23,482 nt of DNA from Fidelibacterota bacterium (GTDB lineage: Bacteria > Fidelibacterota > Fidelibacteria > Fidelibacterales > Fidelibacteraceae). The position numbers were made by a program, and so were the translations under genes. The stretch lies in assembly GCA_030620575.1 (NCBI GenBank), contig JAUXEL010000006.1:1-23482 (forward strand). Reading direction: 5' to 3'. Every line of letters begins with the position of its first letter. The stretch's first letter is position 1. Of the stretch, positions 16,863-23,017 are shown in pieces. The notes under the pieces are model-generated. The model was not told the DNA's origin. It saw nothing but the letters and a program-made list of their open reading frames with translations, and searched no databases.

Positions 16863-16884
16863 GGGCAGACCTGTGTGTCTGTCC
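16863..16884 (+). repeat. REP-like palindrome 2 (at 5' break of the transposase)
   Basis: GGGCAGAC pairs with GTCTGTCC (one G-U wobble) around the loop CTGTGT, preceded by ATTGTAA. It sits exactly where the conserved N-terminal part of the Y1 transposase should be. Confidence 0.75.
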
Positions 16885-17128
16885 AATTTTCGTACACACA
16901 ATAAACAATATTTATTTGGCAGCATTGTTGATGGAAAAATAACATTAAATAATGCGGGAGAAATGGTGAAAAAACAATGGTATTATTTATCCGACCGATT
17001 TACCCATATTGAATTACCGGGTTTTATTGTAATGCCCAATCATATTCACGGCATTATAAATATCGTAGGGGTGCCCCTTGTGGGTACCCGAAATAATAAA
17101 CATACCCAAACAGGGTAAACACATTGTA

Positions 17129-17152
17129 GGGACAGACCTATGTGTCTGCCCC
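17129..17152 (+). repeat. REP-like palindrome 3 (between transposase fragments)
   Basis: GGGACAGAC pairs with GTCTGCCCC (one non-Watson-Crick position) around the loop CTATGT, preceded by ATTGTA. It lies between the two out-of-frame transposase fragments. Confidence 0.75.
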
Positions 17153-17184
17153 GGTTTTTATAAACGACAAACATTCTATCACAG

Positions 17185-17220
17185 CCCCAATTGGGCAAAC
17201 AACCCCAATCGGGCGAACAC
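17185..17220 (+). repeat. Two 18-bp tandem units in the transposase remnant
   Basis: Units 17185-17202 and 17203-17220 match at 15 of 18 positions (CCCCAATTGGGC... and CCCCAATCGGGC...). In the second fragment's frame they encode PIGQTT and PIGRTH. The second unit runs into the arm of REP-like palindrome 4. Confidence 0.6.
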
Positions 17221-17232
17221 ACAGGTTCGCCC
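17211..17232 (-). repeat. REP-like palindrome 4 (inverted orientation)
   Basis: On the minus strand GGGCGAAC pairs perfectly with GTTCGCCC around the loop CTGTGT, identical to the loop of palindrome 2. The stems differ at paired positions, so pairing is preserved while sequence changes. Confidence 0.75.
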
Positions 17233-17412
17233 CGACCATGACAACCAATGAATATATTCGCGCAGTAAAAAATTTAAATTGGCAACCATTTAATAAAAAA
17301 ATATGGCAACGCAATTATTATGATTGCATCATCCGCGATGATGATGAATTATATAACAAACGTGAATATATCCACTACAATCCATTGAAATGGAGAATTT
17401 AATAATCCGCAC

Positions 17413-17432
17413 AGACGCAACATGTTGCGTCT
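17413..17432 (+). terminator. Hairpin after the transposase remnant (REP-like subfamily B)
   Basis: AGACGCAAC and GTTGCGTCT form a perfect 9-base stem with a 2-base loop, followed by CTCTTTCC. It begins 11 bases after the remnant's stop. It shares the ACAGAYGCA...TGCGTCTCT layout with the hairpin after the S9 peptidase gene (20115-20134), so it may be a dispersed repeat serving as a terminator. Confidence 0.5.
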
Positions 17433-17452
17433 CTCTTTCCACCCATATTGTC

Positions 17453-17473
17453 ATCCTGAATTTAATTCAGGAT
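17453..17473 (+). terminator. Hairpin with short T-run
   Basis: ATCCTGAAT and ATTCAGGAT are perfectly complementary around TTA and are followed by CTTTTCC. No intact gene ends just upstream, so this is either a terminator-like remnant or another dispersed palindrome of the strip. Confidence 0.45.
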
Positions 17474-17504
17474 CTTTTCCTCATCTTCTCGCCTCATCGA
17501 CCTC

Positions 17505-17533
17505 CTTGTCCGGCCCCGATTAATTCGGGGAAG
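17505..17533. repeat. 29-bp direct repeat, right copy
   Basis: Identical to 16722-16750. Here it runs on into a segment (about 17534-17570, GGACGTAGACGGATC and AACTCAACTCCC) that recurs near 21362-21392. Confidence 0.85.
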
Positions 17534-17580
17534 GCGGACGTAGACGGATCGACCTCTCAACAACTCAACTCCCTAATATT

Positions 17581-17608
17581 AAATATTATTTGAAAATAGC
17601 ACAATAAT
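17581..17608 (+). repeat. AT-rich 28-bp dispersed repeat, copy 1
   Basis: It matches copies 2 (20166-20193) and 3 (21398-21425) at 24 of 28 positions; the shared core is ATTTGAAAAT. Like copy 2 it is followed by GTAATAA. It lies 53 bases upstream of the S9 peptidase start and could contribute to its promoter. Confidence 0.7.
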
Positions 17609-17660
17609 GTAATAATATTGAAACGTACTTACTTACCTGCAAATAAAAAGGGACCAAAAC

Positions 17661-20084
17661 ATGAAACGATTAATTTATTTAGTATTGATTTTATTCTTTA
17701 TAACGGCAAACGCGCAAGAAAATCCGGGATATCAAAAACCGCCTCAGGGAATTTTGGATCTTGTAGATGTACAGCGCGCTCCCTCTGTTCTGATAGATGA
17801 CAATAAAGAGCATATGGTTTTACGTTACCGGGATAACTATAAAACCATTGCGGAGCTATCGGAAAAGGAACTTCGTTTAGGCGGGTTGCGAATTAACCCA
17901 AAGACCAATATTGGCAGTAGAACGACCTATTACAACGATCTTAAAATAAAAAATATAAAGAAAAAAAATGCTTCGATAAAACAGGTAACAGGCCTGCCGG
18001 AAAATCCGCGTTTTGCCAATTTTACCTGGTCGCCCGATCAGAAAAAATTAGCGCTGACCCATACAAGTCGGGATGGCGTTGAATTATGGGTATTAGACCT
18101 GCAAAAGGCCGTGCTTACAAAGCTGACAGAAGCCAATGTCAATGCCAACATGGGAGATGTGGCCAACTGGTTCGAAGACAGTCGGTCATTATTGGTAAAA
18201 TTGGTTCCTCCTGGAAAAAAAGAGATAATTGATAACAATAAAGTGATTCCCACAGGTCCCACCATTTCAGTCAGTGACGGCAAAAAAGCACAAAATCCGA
18301 CCTATCAGGATCTCTTGAAAAGTAAAACGGACGAACACAACTTTGAACAACTGGCATCCTCCGAGATCTACAGGGTATCGCTTAAGGGCAGCAAAGAAAA
18401 ATGGCTTACTACCGCGATGTATGGCAATATCAGCTTTTCGCCCGATGGCAATTATGTGATGGTAAATACCCTTGAAAAACCATTTTCTTATTTGGTCCCC
18501 TATGATCGCTTTCCGTCAAAGACCACGATCTATAGCAAGGATGCAAAAAAAGTAGAAACCGTCTTGATCGTGCCCTTAATTGAGGATCTCCCCAAAGGTT
18601 TTATGGCCGTTAGAACAGGAAGAAGAAATATAAGCTGGCGTAGTGACAAAGCGGCAACACTAATATATGTTAAAGCACGCGATGACGGCGATCCGGCAAA
18701 TAAGGTGGAGTATCGTGATGAGGTTTTTCAGATTGAGGCTCCTTTTAACGGTAATTCTAAAAGTATCCTGAGGACCATCAACCGTTTTTCAGGCATTCTC
18801 TGGGGTAATGATAACATTGCGATCGCTTATGATTATTGGTGGAACAGCAGAAATATCAAAACCTATGTTTTTGACCCATCCACTGTTTTGGAAAAACCCC
18901 TGATCATCTCGGACCGAAACTATCAGGACCACTACAGCGATCCCGGGGATTTTGTTAGAAAAAGAAATGACATGGGCCGCTATGTATTAACCCTTGAAGG
19001 AAATGATGCTTTTCTGATCGGTGAAGGATTTTCCAAAAAGGGACAGTTCCCCTTCATTGATAAGATGAATCTGAAGACGCAAGAAAAGGAACGTATCTAT
19101 CAATCTGATTATTCCGACAAATTGGAAAATATTTATGAATATGATCCGGAAAAAAACCAACTGCTGGCAAGAATTGAATCTAAAAATGAATACCCGAATT
19201 ATTACTTCAGAAATTTAGAGAATAAAGAACTGAAACAACTTACTTTTTTCGAAAATCCCTTCAAAAGCATTCAAAATGTGCATAAAGAAGTGATCACCTA
19301 CCAGCGTGAAGACGGTTTGGAACTATCAGGCACGCTGTATTTGCCCGCGGAATATGATATGAACAAGAAGGAAAAACTTCCGATGATACTGTGGGCATAT
19401 CCCCGGGAGTACAAGGATAAATCCTCTGCTTCACAGAATACACAAAATCCGAATGAGTTCACCTACCCGCATTGGGCATCACCGATCCACTGGGTGAACA
19501 GAGGCTACGTAATATTGGATGATGCCGCTTTTCCTATCGTGGGTGAAGGTGAAGCGGAACCAAACGAAACTTTCAGAAGCCAGTTGATCGCGAATGCAAA
19601 GGCAGCTATTGATGCCGTAGATAAATCAGGCTATATCGACAGAAACAGAGTGGCCGTCGGCGGACATAGTTACGGAGCGTTCATGGTTGCTAACTTGCTG
19701 ACACATTCCGACCTTTTTGCCGCGGGAATTGCGAGAAGCGGCGCCTACAACAGGACGCTGACACCCTTTGGTTTTCAAAGCGAAGAACGCACGTATTGGG
19801 AAGCCCCCGAAGTGTATTACACCATGTCGCCTTTTATGCATGCTGATAAGATGAAAACCCCCTTGCTTCTTGTACACGGTGAAGCAGACAATAATTCCGG
19901 AACCTACCCTTTGCAAAGCCAGCGATATTTTAACGCCTTGAAAGGATTGGGAGCACCGGTTAGACTGGTTATGTTCCCGAAAGAAAGCCACGGATACAGA
20001 GCAAAAGAAAGCATTTTTCATCTTCTGTGGGAACAAGACCAATGGTTGGAAAAATATGTCAAAAACCCTGTTTTGCCCCAATAG
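17661..20084 (+). CDS. Secreted S9 prolyl-oligopeptidase-family serine peptidase (glutamyl-endopeptidase-like)
   Basis: This 807-residue protein is predicted to be exported (signal peptide about 1-18, with NAQE at the cleavage region). It combines a long beta-propeller-like region (about 80-530; blocks such as FTWSPDQKKLAL and ISFSPDGNYVMV look like blades) with a C-terminal alpha/beta-hydrolase domain. The catalytic triad is visible: Ser670 in GGHSYGAF, Asp743 in GEADNNSGTYP and His777 in ESHGYR. The QKPPQGILDLVDVQRAPSVL start and the triad contexts resemble Bacteroidota peptidases related to chloroplast glutamyl endopeptidase (S9D), so cleavage after Glu is plausible but not shown. An AAGGGA sequence precedes the ATG. 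It probably degrades peptides in the periplasm. It is transcribed alone, with a terminator at 20115. Confidence 0.93.
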   Translation: MKRLIYLVLILFFITANAQENPGYQKPPQGILDLVDVQRAPSVLIDDNKEHMVLRYRDNYKTIAELSEKELRLGGLRINPKTNIGSRTTYYNDLKIKNIKKKNASIKQVTGLPENPRFANFTWSPDQKKLALTHTSRDGVELWVLDLQKAVLTKLTEANVNANMGDVANWFEDSRSLLVKLVPPGKKEIIDNNKVIPTGPTISVSDGKKAQNPTYQDLLKSKTDEHNFEQLASSEIYRVSLKGSKEKWLTTAMYGNISFSPDGNYVMVNTLEKPFSYLVPYDRFPSKTTIYSKDAKKVETVLIVPLIEDLPKGFMAVRTGRRNISWRSDKAATLIYVKARDDGDPANKVEYRDEVFQIEAPFNGNSKSILRTINRFSGILWGNDNIAIAYDYWWNSRNIKTYVFDPSTVLEKPLIISDRNYQDHYSDPGDFVRKRNDMGRYVLTLEGNDAFLIGEGFSKKGQFPFIDKMNLKTQEKERIYQSDYSDKLENIYEYDPEKNQLLARIESKNEYPNYYFRNLENKELKQLTFFENPFKSIQNVHKEVITYQREDGLELSGTLYLPAEYDMNKKEKLPMILWAYPREYKDKSSASQNTQNPNEFTYPHWASPIHWVNRGYVILDDAAFPIVGEGEAEPNETFRSQLIANAKAAIDAVDKSGYIDRNRVAVGGHSYGAFMVANLLTHSDLFAAGIARSGAYNRTLTPFGFQSEERTYWEAPEVYYTMSPFMHADKMKTPLLLVHGEADNNSGTYPLQSQRYFNALKGLGAPVRLVMFPKESHGYRAKESIFHLLWEQDQWLEKYVKNPVLPQ

Positions 20085-20114
20085 GCATCGGGACTTCACA
20101 GGGCAGGTCCGTAC

Positions 20115-20140
20115 AGATGCACTGCCGTGCGTCTCTTTTT
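20115..20140 (+). terminator. Terminator of the S9 peptidase gene (REP-like subfamily B)
   Basis: AGATGCAC pairs with GTGCGTCT (one U-G wobble on the plus strand) around TGCC and is followed by a C and a run of five T. It starts 31 bases after the stop codon. The stem sequence resembles the hairpin at 17413-17432. Confidence 0.7.
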
Positions 20141-20482
20141 CTTCTCAACCTATCGGCTTTCCAACAAATAATATTTGAAAATGACAAAATAATGTAATAA
20201 CATTACGATATACGTCATATTTTTAAGAAATCTTATGAAACGGGATATTAGGAAATATTACAATTCAACTGTAACTGCAGTAAGAAGATATGTCATATTG
20301 TGTAAATATTCTGGTTTTGGGAGATTATACACAATAATACGTAAAAATAAATGTTATACACCATTGGGCAATAATGAAAAATACATTATACGGTGGTGAA
20401 GAATTTGCGAAGCAAAAAACATGTCTTTGCCCAAATAGGGCAGGGGAAATGAGCAAAAACAAAGCCTCAAAAGGAGGTAAAC
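20141..20482 (+). other. Gene-free leader region before the outer-membrane protein gene
   Basis: No gene is seen in these 342 bases. They contain AT-rich repeat copy 2, an inverted repeat ATTGTGTA/TACACAAT (20297-20304 and 20328-20335), and a second pair TTGGGCAA/TTGCCCAA (20364-20371 and 20427-20434) enclosing a small TTTGC-GAA-GCAAA hairpin. This could be a structured 5' untranslated region. A strong AAAAGGAGG precedes the next gene. Confidence 0.45.
20166..20193 (+). repeat. AT-rich 28-bp dispersed repeat, copy 2
   Basis: Identical over 28 bases to copy 3 (21398-21425) and followed by GTAATAA as in copy 1. It lies 32 bases after the T-run of the preceding terminator and 289 bases before the next start codon. 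Confidence 0.8.
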
Positions 20483-21178
20483 ATGAATGCTAAACTATTA
20501 ATCTTTATCGTTGGAATTGTGTTTCTTTTTCCAACAAAAGCTGAAGCTCAGCAATACCCGTCTGAGTCTCAAAGCCCGGTCCTTCCATATTATGCTCCGC
20601 CTGAAAAGGATACCAAACTGGTATATGAACTCGGTTTAGGTATGCGTGGATATTATGGGACTGTTGTTGCAGCCAGGTTTTCAGCCGGTGGTGACTTGTT
20701 AAGTTTTGATCTCGGTCTTGGCTGGGCGTCTTTGGCCTCTGGATCCAGATGGGATCTTTCACCCGGGGTTTCTGTACACTTAAACGAACGATATACACCC
20801 TTGCGTCCAAAAATAACCGCTATCTTTTCTACTACCGGCTACATCCTCAATATTATGGAAAAAATGACAGGAACGGGGCCTGCTGAAGTCCTATATCAGG
20901 AAATCCATCAAGGTATGGGAATCTTTGGCGGTTTTGACTGGCGTATATCCAAAACATCAAAATTTTGCGTTGATTTTGGTGTGGGCTTTGTTTGTCCGTT
21001 CATTAGTTGCAATGAACTACAACAAATATTCGATGAGCATATTGAAGATTTGGAACTACAGGGATACGAAGTTGAAAAAAGTTTTGGCTTGACTACGGTT
21101 AACCTGTTTGAATTTCTCGATATTTCAATAGGAATTAATTATACATTTGGAAGGAGCTTGGAGATATTTACTAAGTAA
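20483..21178 (+). CDS. Small predicted outer-membrane beta-barrel protein, function unknown
   Basis: The 231-residue protein has a clear signal peptide (about 1-22, ending AEAQ) and then alternating hydrophobic/polar strands such as VYELGLGMRGYYG, LLSFDLGLGWASL, GIFGGFDWRIS and CVDFGVGFVCPF. A strand near the end, LDISIGINYTFGR, resembles the closing strand of a barrel. I do not recognise a specific family; a small outer-membrane barrel of the OmpA/OmpW-like size class is the best guess. A near-ideal AAAAGGAGG Shine-Dalgarno sequence sets the start. It is followed 41 bases later by the truncated Sel1-repeat gene, possibly once in one transcript. Confidence 0.7.
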   Translation: MNAKLLIFIVGIVFLFPTKAEAQQYPSESQSPVLPYYAPPEKDTKLVYELGLGMRGYYGTVVAARFSAGGDLLSFDLGLGWASLASGSRWDLSPGVSVHLNERYTPLRPKITAIFSTTGYILNIMEKMTGTGPAEVLYQEIHQGMGIFGGFDWRISKTSKFCVDFGVGFVCPFISCNELQQIFDEHIEDLELQGYEVEKSFGLTTVNLFEFLDISIGINYTFGRSLEIFTK

Positions 21179-21397
21179 AAAAGTAAAAGATAGAGCTATT
21201 AACCAAAAGGAACTATATAATGAAAACAAAGAAATATTTATATCTGTTTTTGGTCCTTATATTTGCAGTTAATTGTTGGGGACAAAATTGGTTTCATCCC
21301 ATACAAAAAGCCGCGAAAAAAGGTGATGCCGAGGCTCAATTTAAGCTTGTCGATGTATATCGGGACGTAGGCGGATCAATAACTCAACTCCCCCTTA

Positions 21398-21425
21398 AAA
21401 TAATATTTGAAAATGACAAAATAAT
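21398..21425 (+). repeat. AT-rich 28-bp dispersed repeat, copy 3
   Basis: Identical to 20166-20193 over 28 bases. It lies inside the broken Sel1-repeat reading frame and 71 bases upstream of the flavodoxin start. Confidence 0.8.
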
Positions 21426-21443
21426 TCATAATCTTGTGTTACA

Positions 21444-21452
21444 TGCTATAAT
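21444..21452 (+). promoter_or_regulatory. Extended -10 promoter for the flavodoxin gene
   Basis: TGCTATAAT is a perfect TG-N extended -10 element. The predicted transcription start is near 21459, about 38 bases before the flavodoxin ATG. No good -35 is seen, which is acceptable for extended -10 promoters. It lies just after AT-rich repeat copy 3. Confidence 0.45.
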
Positions 21453-21496
21453 ATTGACGTAATTATACCATATCATTCATCCACAAAGGAGATAAA

Positions 21497-21994
21497 ATGA
21501 ATAAATACTTGATCGGCTATGTTTCGAAAACCGGAACAACGCAAGAAATTGCAGAAAAGATCGCCGCCAAATTCATGGAACATGAAATTAAAGTTGATGT
21601 TCTTTCATTGGAAAATATTGAAAATACTGACCAATATGCCGGAATTATTCTCGGATCACCTATCAACGCAATGAAATTACTACCTGAATTAAATTCCTTT
21701 ATCGAATCGAATGAAAATATCAAGAAAAAAAGTGTTGGCATATTTGTCGTTTCGTACATATTTGGAAATGGCAGGAAAATATGGAATAATTTTATTCAGA
21801 AGGATATAAATAGAGTTAAATCACAACTTGCTCCCAAAACGATCGCTGTTTTTGGAGGAAGATTAGATAAAAAAATGCCCGGATTTGTGAATTTCCTTTT
21901 TGGTTTATCAAAAGATCTGCCACTCGATAATAAGAATTGGAATCATATTGATGAATGGGCGAATGAGCTCGTTGATGTGATCAAAAACAAGTAG
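21497..21994 (+). CDS. Flavodoxin-domain protein (HemG-like)
   Basis: The 165-residue protein is a single flavodoxin fold. The FMN phosphate loop is visible as SKTGTTQEIA (10-19), the second strand block as GIILGSPI (49-56), and the third as VGIFVVSY with the following FGGRLD near the isoalloxazine side. The C-terminal NWNHIDEWANEL resembles the end of HemG-type menaquinone-dependent protoporphyrinogen oxidases (Flavodoxin_5), so a membrane quinone-linked oxidoreductase or a general electron carrier are both possible. No haem genes are nearby. AAAGGAG lies just upstream of the ATG. It is a single-gene unit with its own terminator. Confidence 0.8.
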   Translation: MNKYLIGYVSKTGTTQEIAEKIAAKFMEHEIKVDVLSLENIENTDQYAGIILGSPINAMKLLPELNSFIESNENIKKKSVGIFVVSYIFGNGRKIWNNFIQKDINRVKSQLAPKTIAVFGGRLDKKMPGFVNFLFGLSKDLPLDNKNWNHIDEWANELVDVIKNK

Positions 21995-22051
21995 TGACAC
22001 AGGATCGTGCATCTCAATCTCCCCGTAAAGATCATAAATGTATCAGTGTAG

Positions 22052-22081
22052 GGGCATCCGTTAACTGACGGATGCCCTTTT
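22052..22081 (+). terminator. Terminator after the flavodoxin gene
   Basis: GGGCATCCGT and ACGGATGCCC form a perfect 10-base stem around a 6-base loop, followed by TTTT. The hairpin starts 58 bases after the stop codon and is preceded by GTAG, like the REP-like hairpins. Confidence 0.85.
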
Positions 22082-22196
22082 GTGTTCGCAGTCATATTAA
22101 TTCTATTGATTTTTCTTTAACTTTGAATGACTGCAAAGCTATGATATTTTTATGCGTGAATTATTGCAAAAATAAATTAATGTATCAAAATAAAGC

Positions 22197-22225
22197 TTAC
22201 CAAAAGGTAAATAATAATTTACCTT
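22197..22225 (+). promoter_or_regulatory. Overlapping palindromes upstream of the HicB-like gene
   Basis: TTACC-AAAA-GGTAA (22197-22210) overlaps AAGGTAAAT-AATA-ATTTACCTT (22204-22225, perfect 9-base arms). The middle GGTAA half-site can pair with either neighbour. The array ends seven bases before the first ATG. It is best read as the operator of the HTH protein encoded next, consistent with autoregulation typical of antitoxins; alternatively it forms two mutually exclusive RNA hairpins masking the start. Confidence 0.65.
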
Positions 22226-22231
22226 AATACG

Positions 22232-22630
22232 ATGAAAAAAACCATGAGAAAAATTAAAATGATATTAGAAAAAACGGATATCGGGTTCTCAGCTTATGCT
22301 ATTGCGTATCCCATTTTTACAACAGCGCAAACCATGCCCAAATTGATCAATCATGCTTACGAGGCCGCACAATTATATTTTGAAAAAGAAAAAATCGCAA
22401 TTTCACATAGACAGATCATATTTGAAATCGATTTTGCCCAGTTTTTTCAATATTATAAGGTATTGAATGCCAAGTTCCTTGCCGAAAAGATTGATATGAA
22501 TCCGACCTTATTGTCGCAATACATTCAGGGACATAAAAAACCGGGCCCCAATCAAACGGCAAAAATACTAAACGGTATCCAGCAGATCGGACAGGAATTA
22601 TCGGAATTGAATTTGATATATCAGCGGTAA
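22232..22630 (+). CDS. Orphan HicB-like antitoxin with C-terminal helix-turn-helix
   Basis: The 132-residue protein opens with a degenerate HicB-type partial RNase-H-like domain (about 8-50: IKMILEKTDIGFSAYA...AYEAAQLYFE). It ends with a helix-turn-helix (about 72-125: LNAKFLAEKIDMNPTLLSQYIQGHKKP...) like the HTH of Bacteroidota HicB-type antitoxins. HicB proteins neutralise the HicA mRNA interferase and repress their own operon, but I see no hicA on either side: the flanking gaps of about 150 bases are too short for one. It may be a solitary regulator. No Shine-Dalgarno is visible at the ATG at 22232, so the ATGs at 22244 or 22259 are alternatives. Confidence 0.7.
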   Translation: MKKTMRKIKMILEKTDIGFSAYAIAYPIFTTAQTMPKLINHAYEAAQLYFEKEKIAISHRQIIFEIDFAQFFQYYKVLNAKFLAEKIDMNPTLLSQYIQGHKKPGPNQTAKILNGIQQIGQELSELNLIYQR

Positions 22631-22731
22631 ATAATGTTTAGATGATATTTTTTCCAATTTTATAATAGAATAACTTAAGTTATTAGAACTTTTTGTGATT
22701 TGTGTTCATCATCACAGAATAATATTAAGCC

Positions 22732-22760
22732 TTGACAAAAGTATAAACATTGTATATACT
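22732..22760 (+). promoter_or_regulatory. Near-consensus sigma-70 promoter of mazEF with operator-like palindrome
   Basis: TTGACA (22732-22737) and TATACT (22755-22760) are separated by exactly 17 bases. The palindrome GTATATAC (22752-22759) overlaps the -10, a likely binding site for the MazE antitoxin. Transcription should begin near 22767, right at the GGAGG Shine-Dalgarno (22766-22770), giving an mRNA leader of only about 11 bases. Confidence 0.85.
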
Positions 22761-22777
22761 ATTGTGGAGGAAAAAAT

Positions 22778-23017
22778 ATGGAGACAGTCGTAAAAAAATG
22801 GGGAAATAGCCTGGGAATACGCATCCCGTCCAATCTTGTAAAAAAATATAGCATAAATGACGGTTCAATCGTCGAATTTGTCCCGAAAAAAGAAGGTATT
22901 GTACTTATTCCCAAAAGTAAGAAGCTTCGTTTAGTTGAAATGCTGGCAAAGATCAGTCCCGAAAATCTTCATTCCGAAGAAGATTTTGGTGAGAACATAG
23001 GAAATGAAGTATGGTAA
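22778..23017 (+). CDS. mazE: MazE-type antitoxin (AbrB fold)
   Basis: MazE is the DNA-binding antitoxin of a type II toxin-antitoxin pair. The 79-residue protein starts with the SpoVT-AbrB swapped-hairpin sequence (VVKKWGNSLGIRIPSNLVKK...DGSIVEF, about 4-34) that binds operator DNA. It ends with an acidic tail (about 57-79, rich in Glu and Asp, ending NEVW), which in relatives extends over the MazF active site. GGAGG lies eight bases upstream of the ATG. Its stop overlaps the mazF start by seven bases, so translation is coupled. The PemI/ChpAI names apply to the same family. Confidence 0.92.
   Translation: METVVKKWGNSLGIRIPSNLVKKYSINDGSIVEFVPKKEGIVLIPKSKKLRLVEMLAKISPENLHSEEDFGENIGNEVW

Larger units (their letters stand above)
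16837..17402 (+). pseudogene. Broken Y1/REP-associated transposase (RAYT-like)
   Basis: Two fragments in different frames together resemble a Y1 (HUH) single-strand transposase of the REP-associated type. Fragment one (recognisable from about 16888) contains QYLFGSIVDGKI, the ELPGFIVMPNHIHG block with the HxH metal motif (NHIHG), and stops at 17118. Fragment two (17142-17402) contains TTNEYIRAVKNLNW, IWQRNYYDCIIRDDDEL with the likely catalytic tyrosine in NYYD, and the EYIHYNPLKW end typical of the family. The usual N-terminal segment before QYLFG is missing and there is a frameshift between fragments. The only upstream start is a GTG at 16837 without a Shine-Dalgarno sequence. Each discontinuity coincides with a REP-like palindrome. 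It is almost certainly inactive. Confidence 0.85.
21220..21462 (+). pseudogene. Truncated Sel1-repeat secreted protein gene
   Basis: The start looks genuine: AAGGA precedes the ATG and the product opens with a signal peptide (MKTKKYLYLF... to about NCWGQ). A Sel1/TPR-like repeat begins in AAKKGDAEAQFKL (about residues 29-41), but it breaks off after VDVYRDVGG near 21372. From there to the stop at 21462 the frame runs through dispersed-repeat DNA (21362-21392 matches about 17538-17573, and 21398-21425 is AT-rich repeat copy 3). Sel1 proteins normally carry several 36-residue repeats, so this 80-residue product is most likely a remnant cut by repeat insertion or deletion. Confidence 0.65.

Noticed and set aside
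16359..17533. Possible CRISPR array
   Set aside because: The repeats are short, palindromic, unequal and irregularly spaced, with no spacer-sized unique units and no cas genes.
17390..17593. 67-codon frame after the transposase remnant
   Set aside because: It is composed of dispersed palindromes and the 29-bp repeat; it has no signal of a protein family.
19626..20099. 157-codon minus-strand frame opposite the S9 peptidase end
   Set aside because: It is antisense to the catalytic domain with its clear Ser, Asp and His motifs.
22088..22134. Inverted repeat GCAGTCAT/ATGACTGC before the HicB-like gene
   Set aside because: The arms are only 8 bases with a 31-base loop in AT-rich DNA; it could be chance and is not called as a site.
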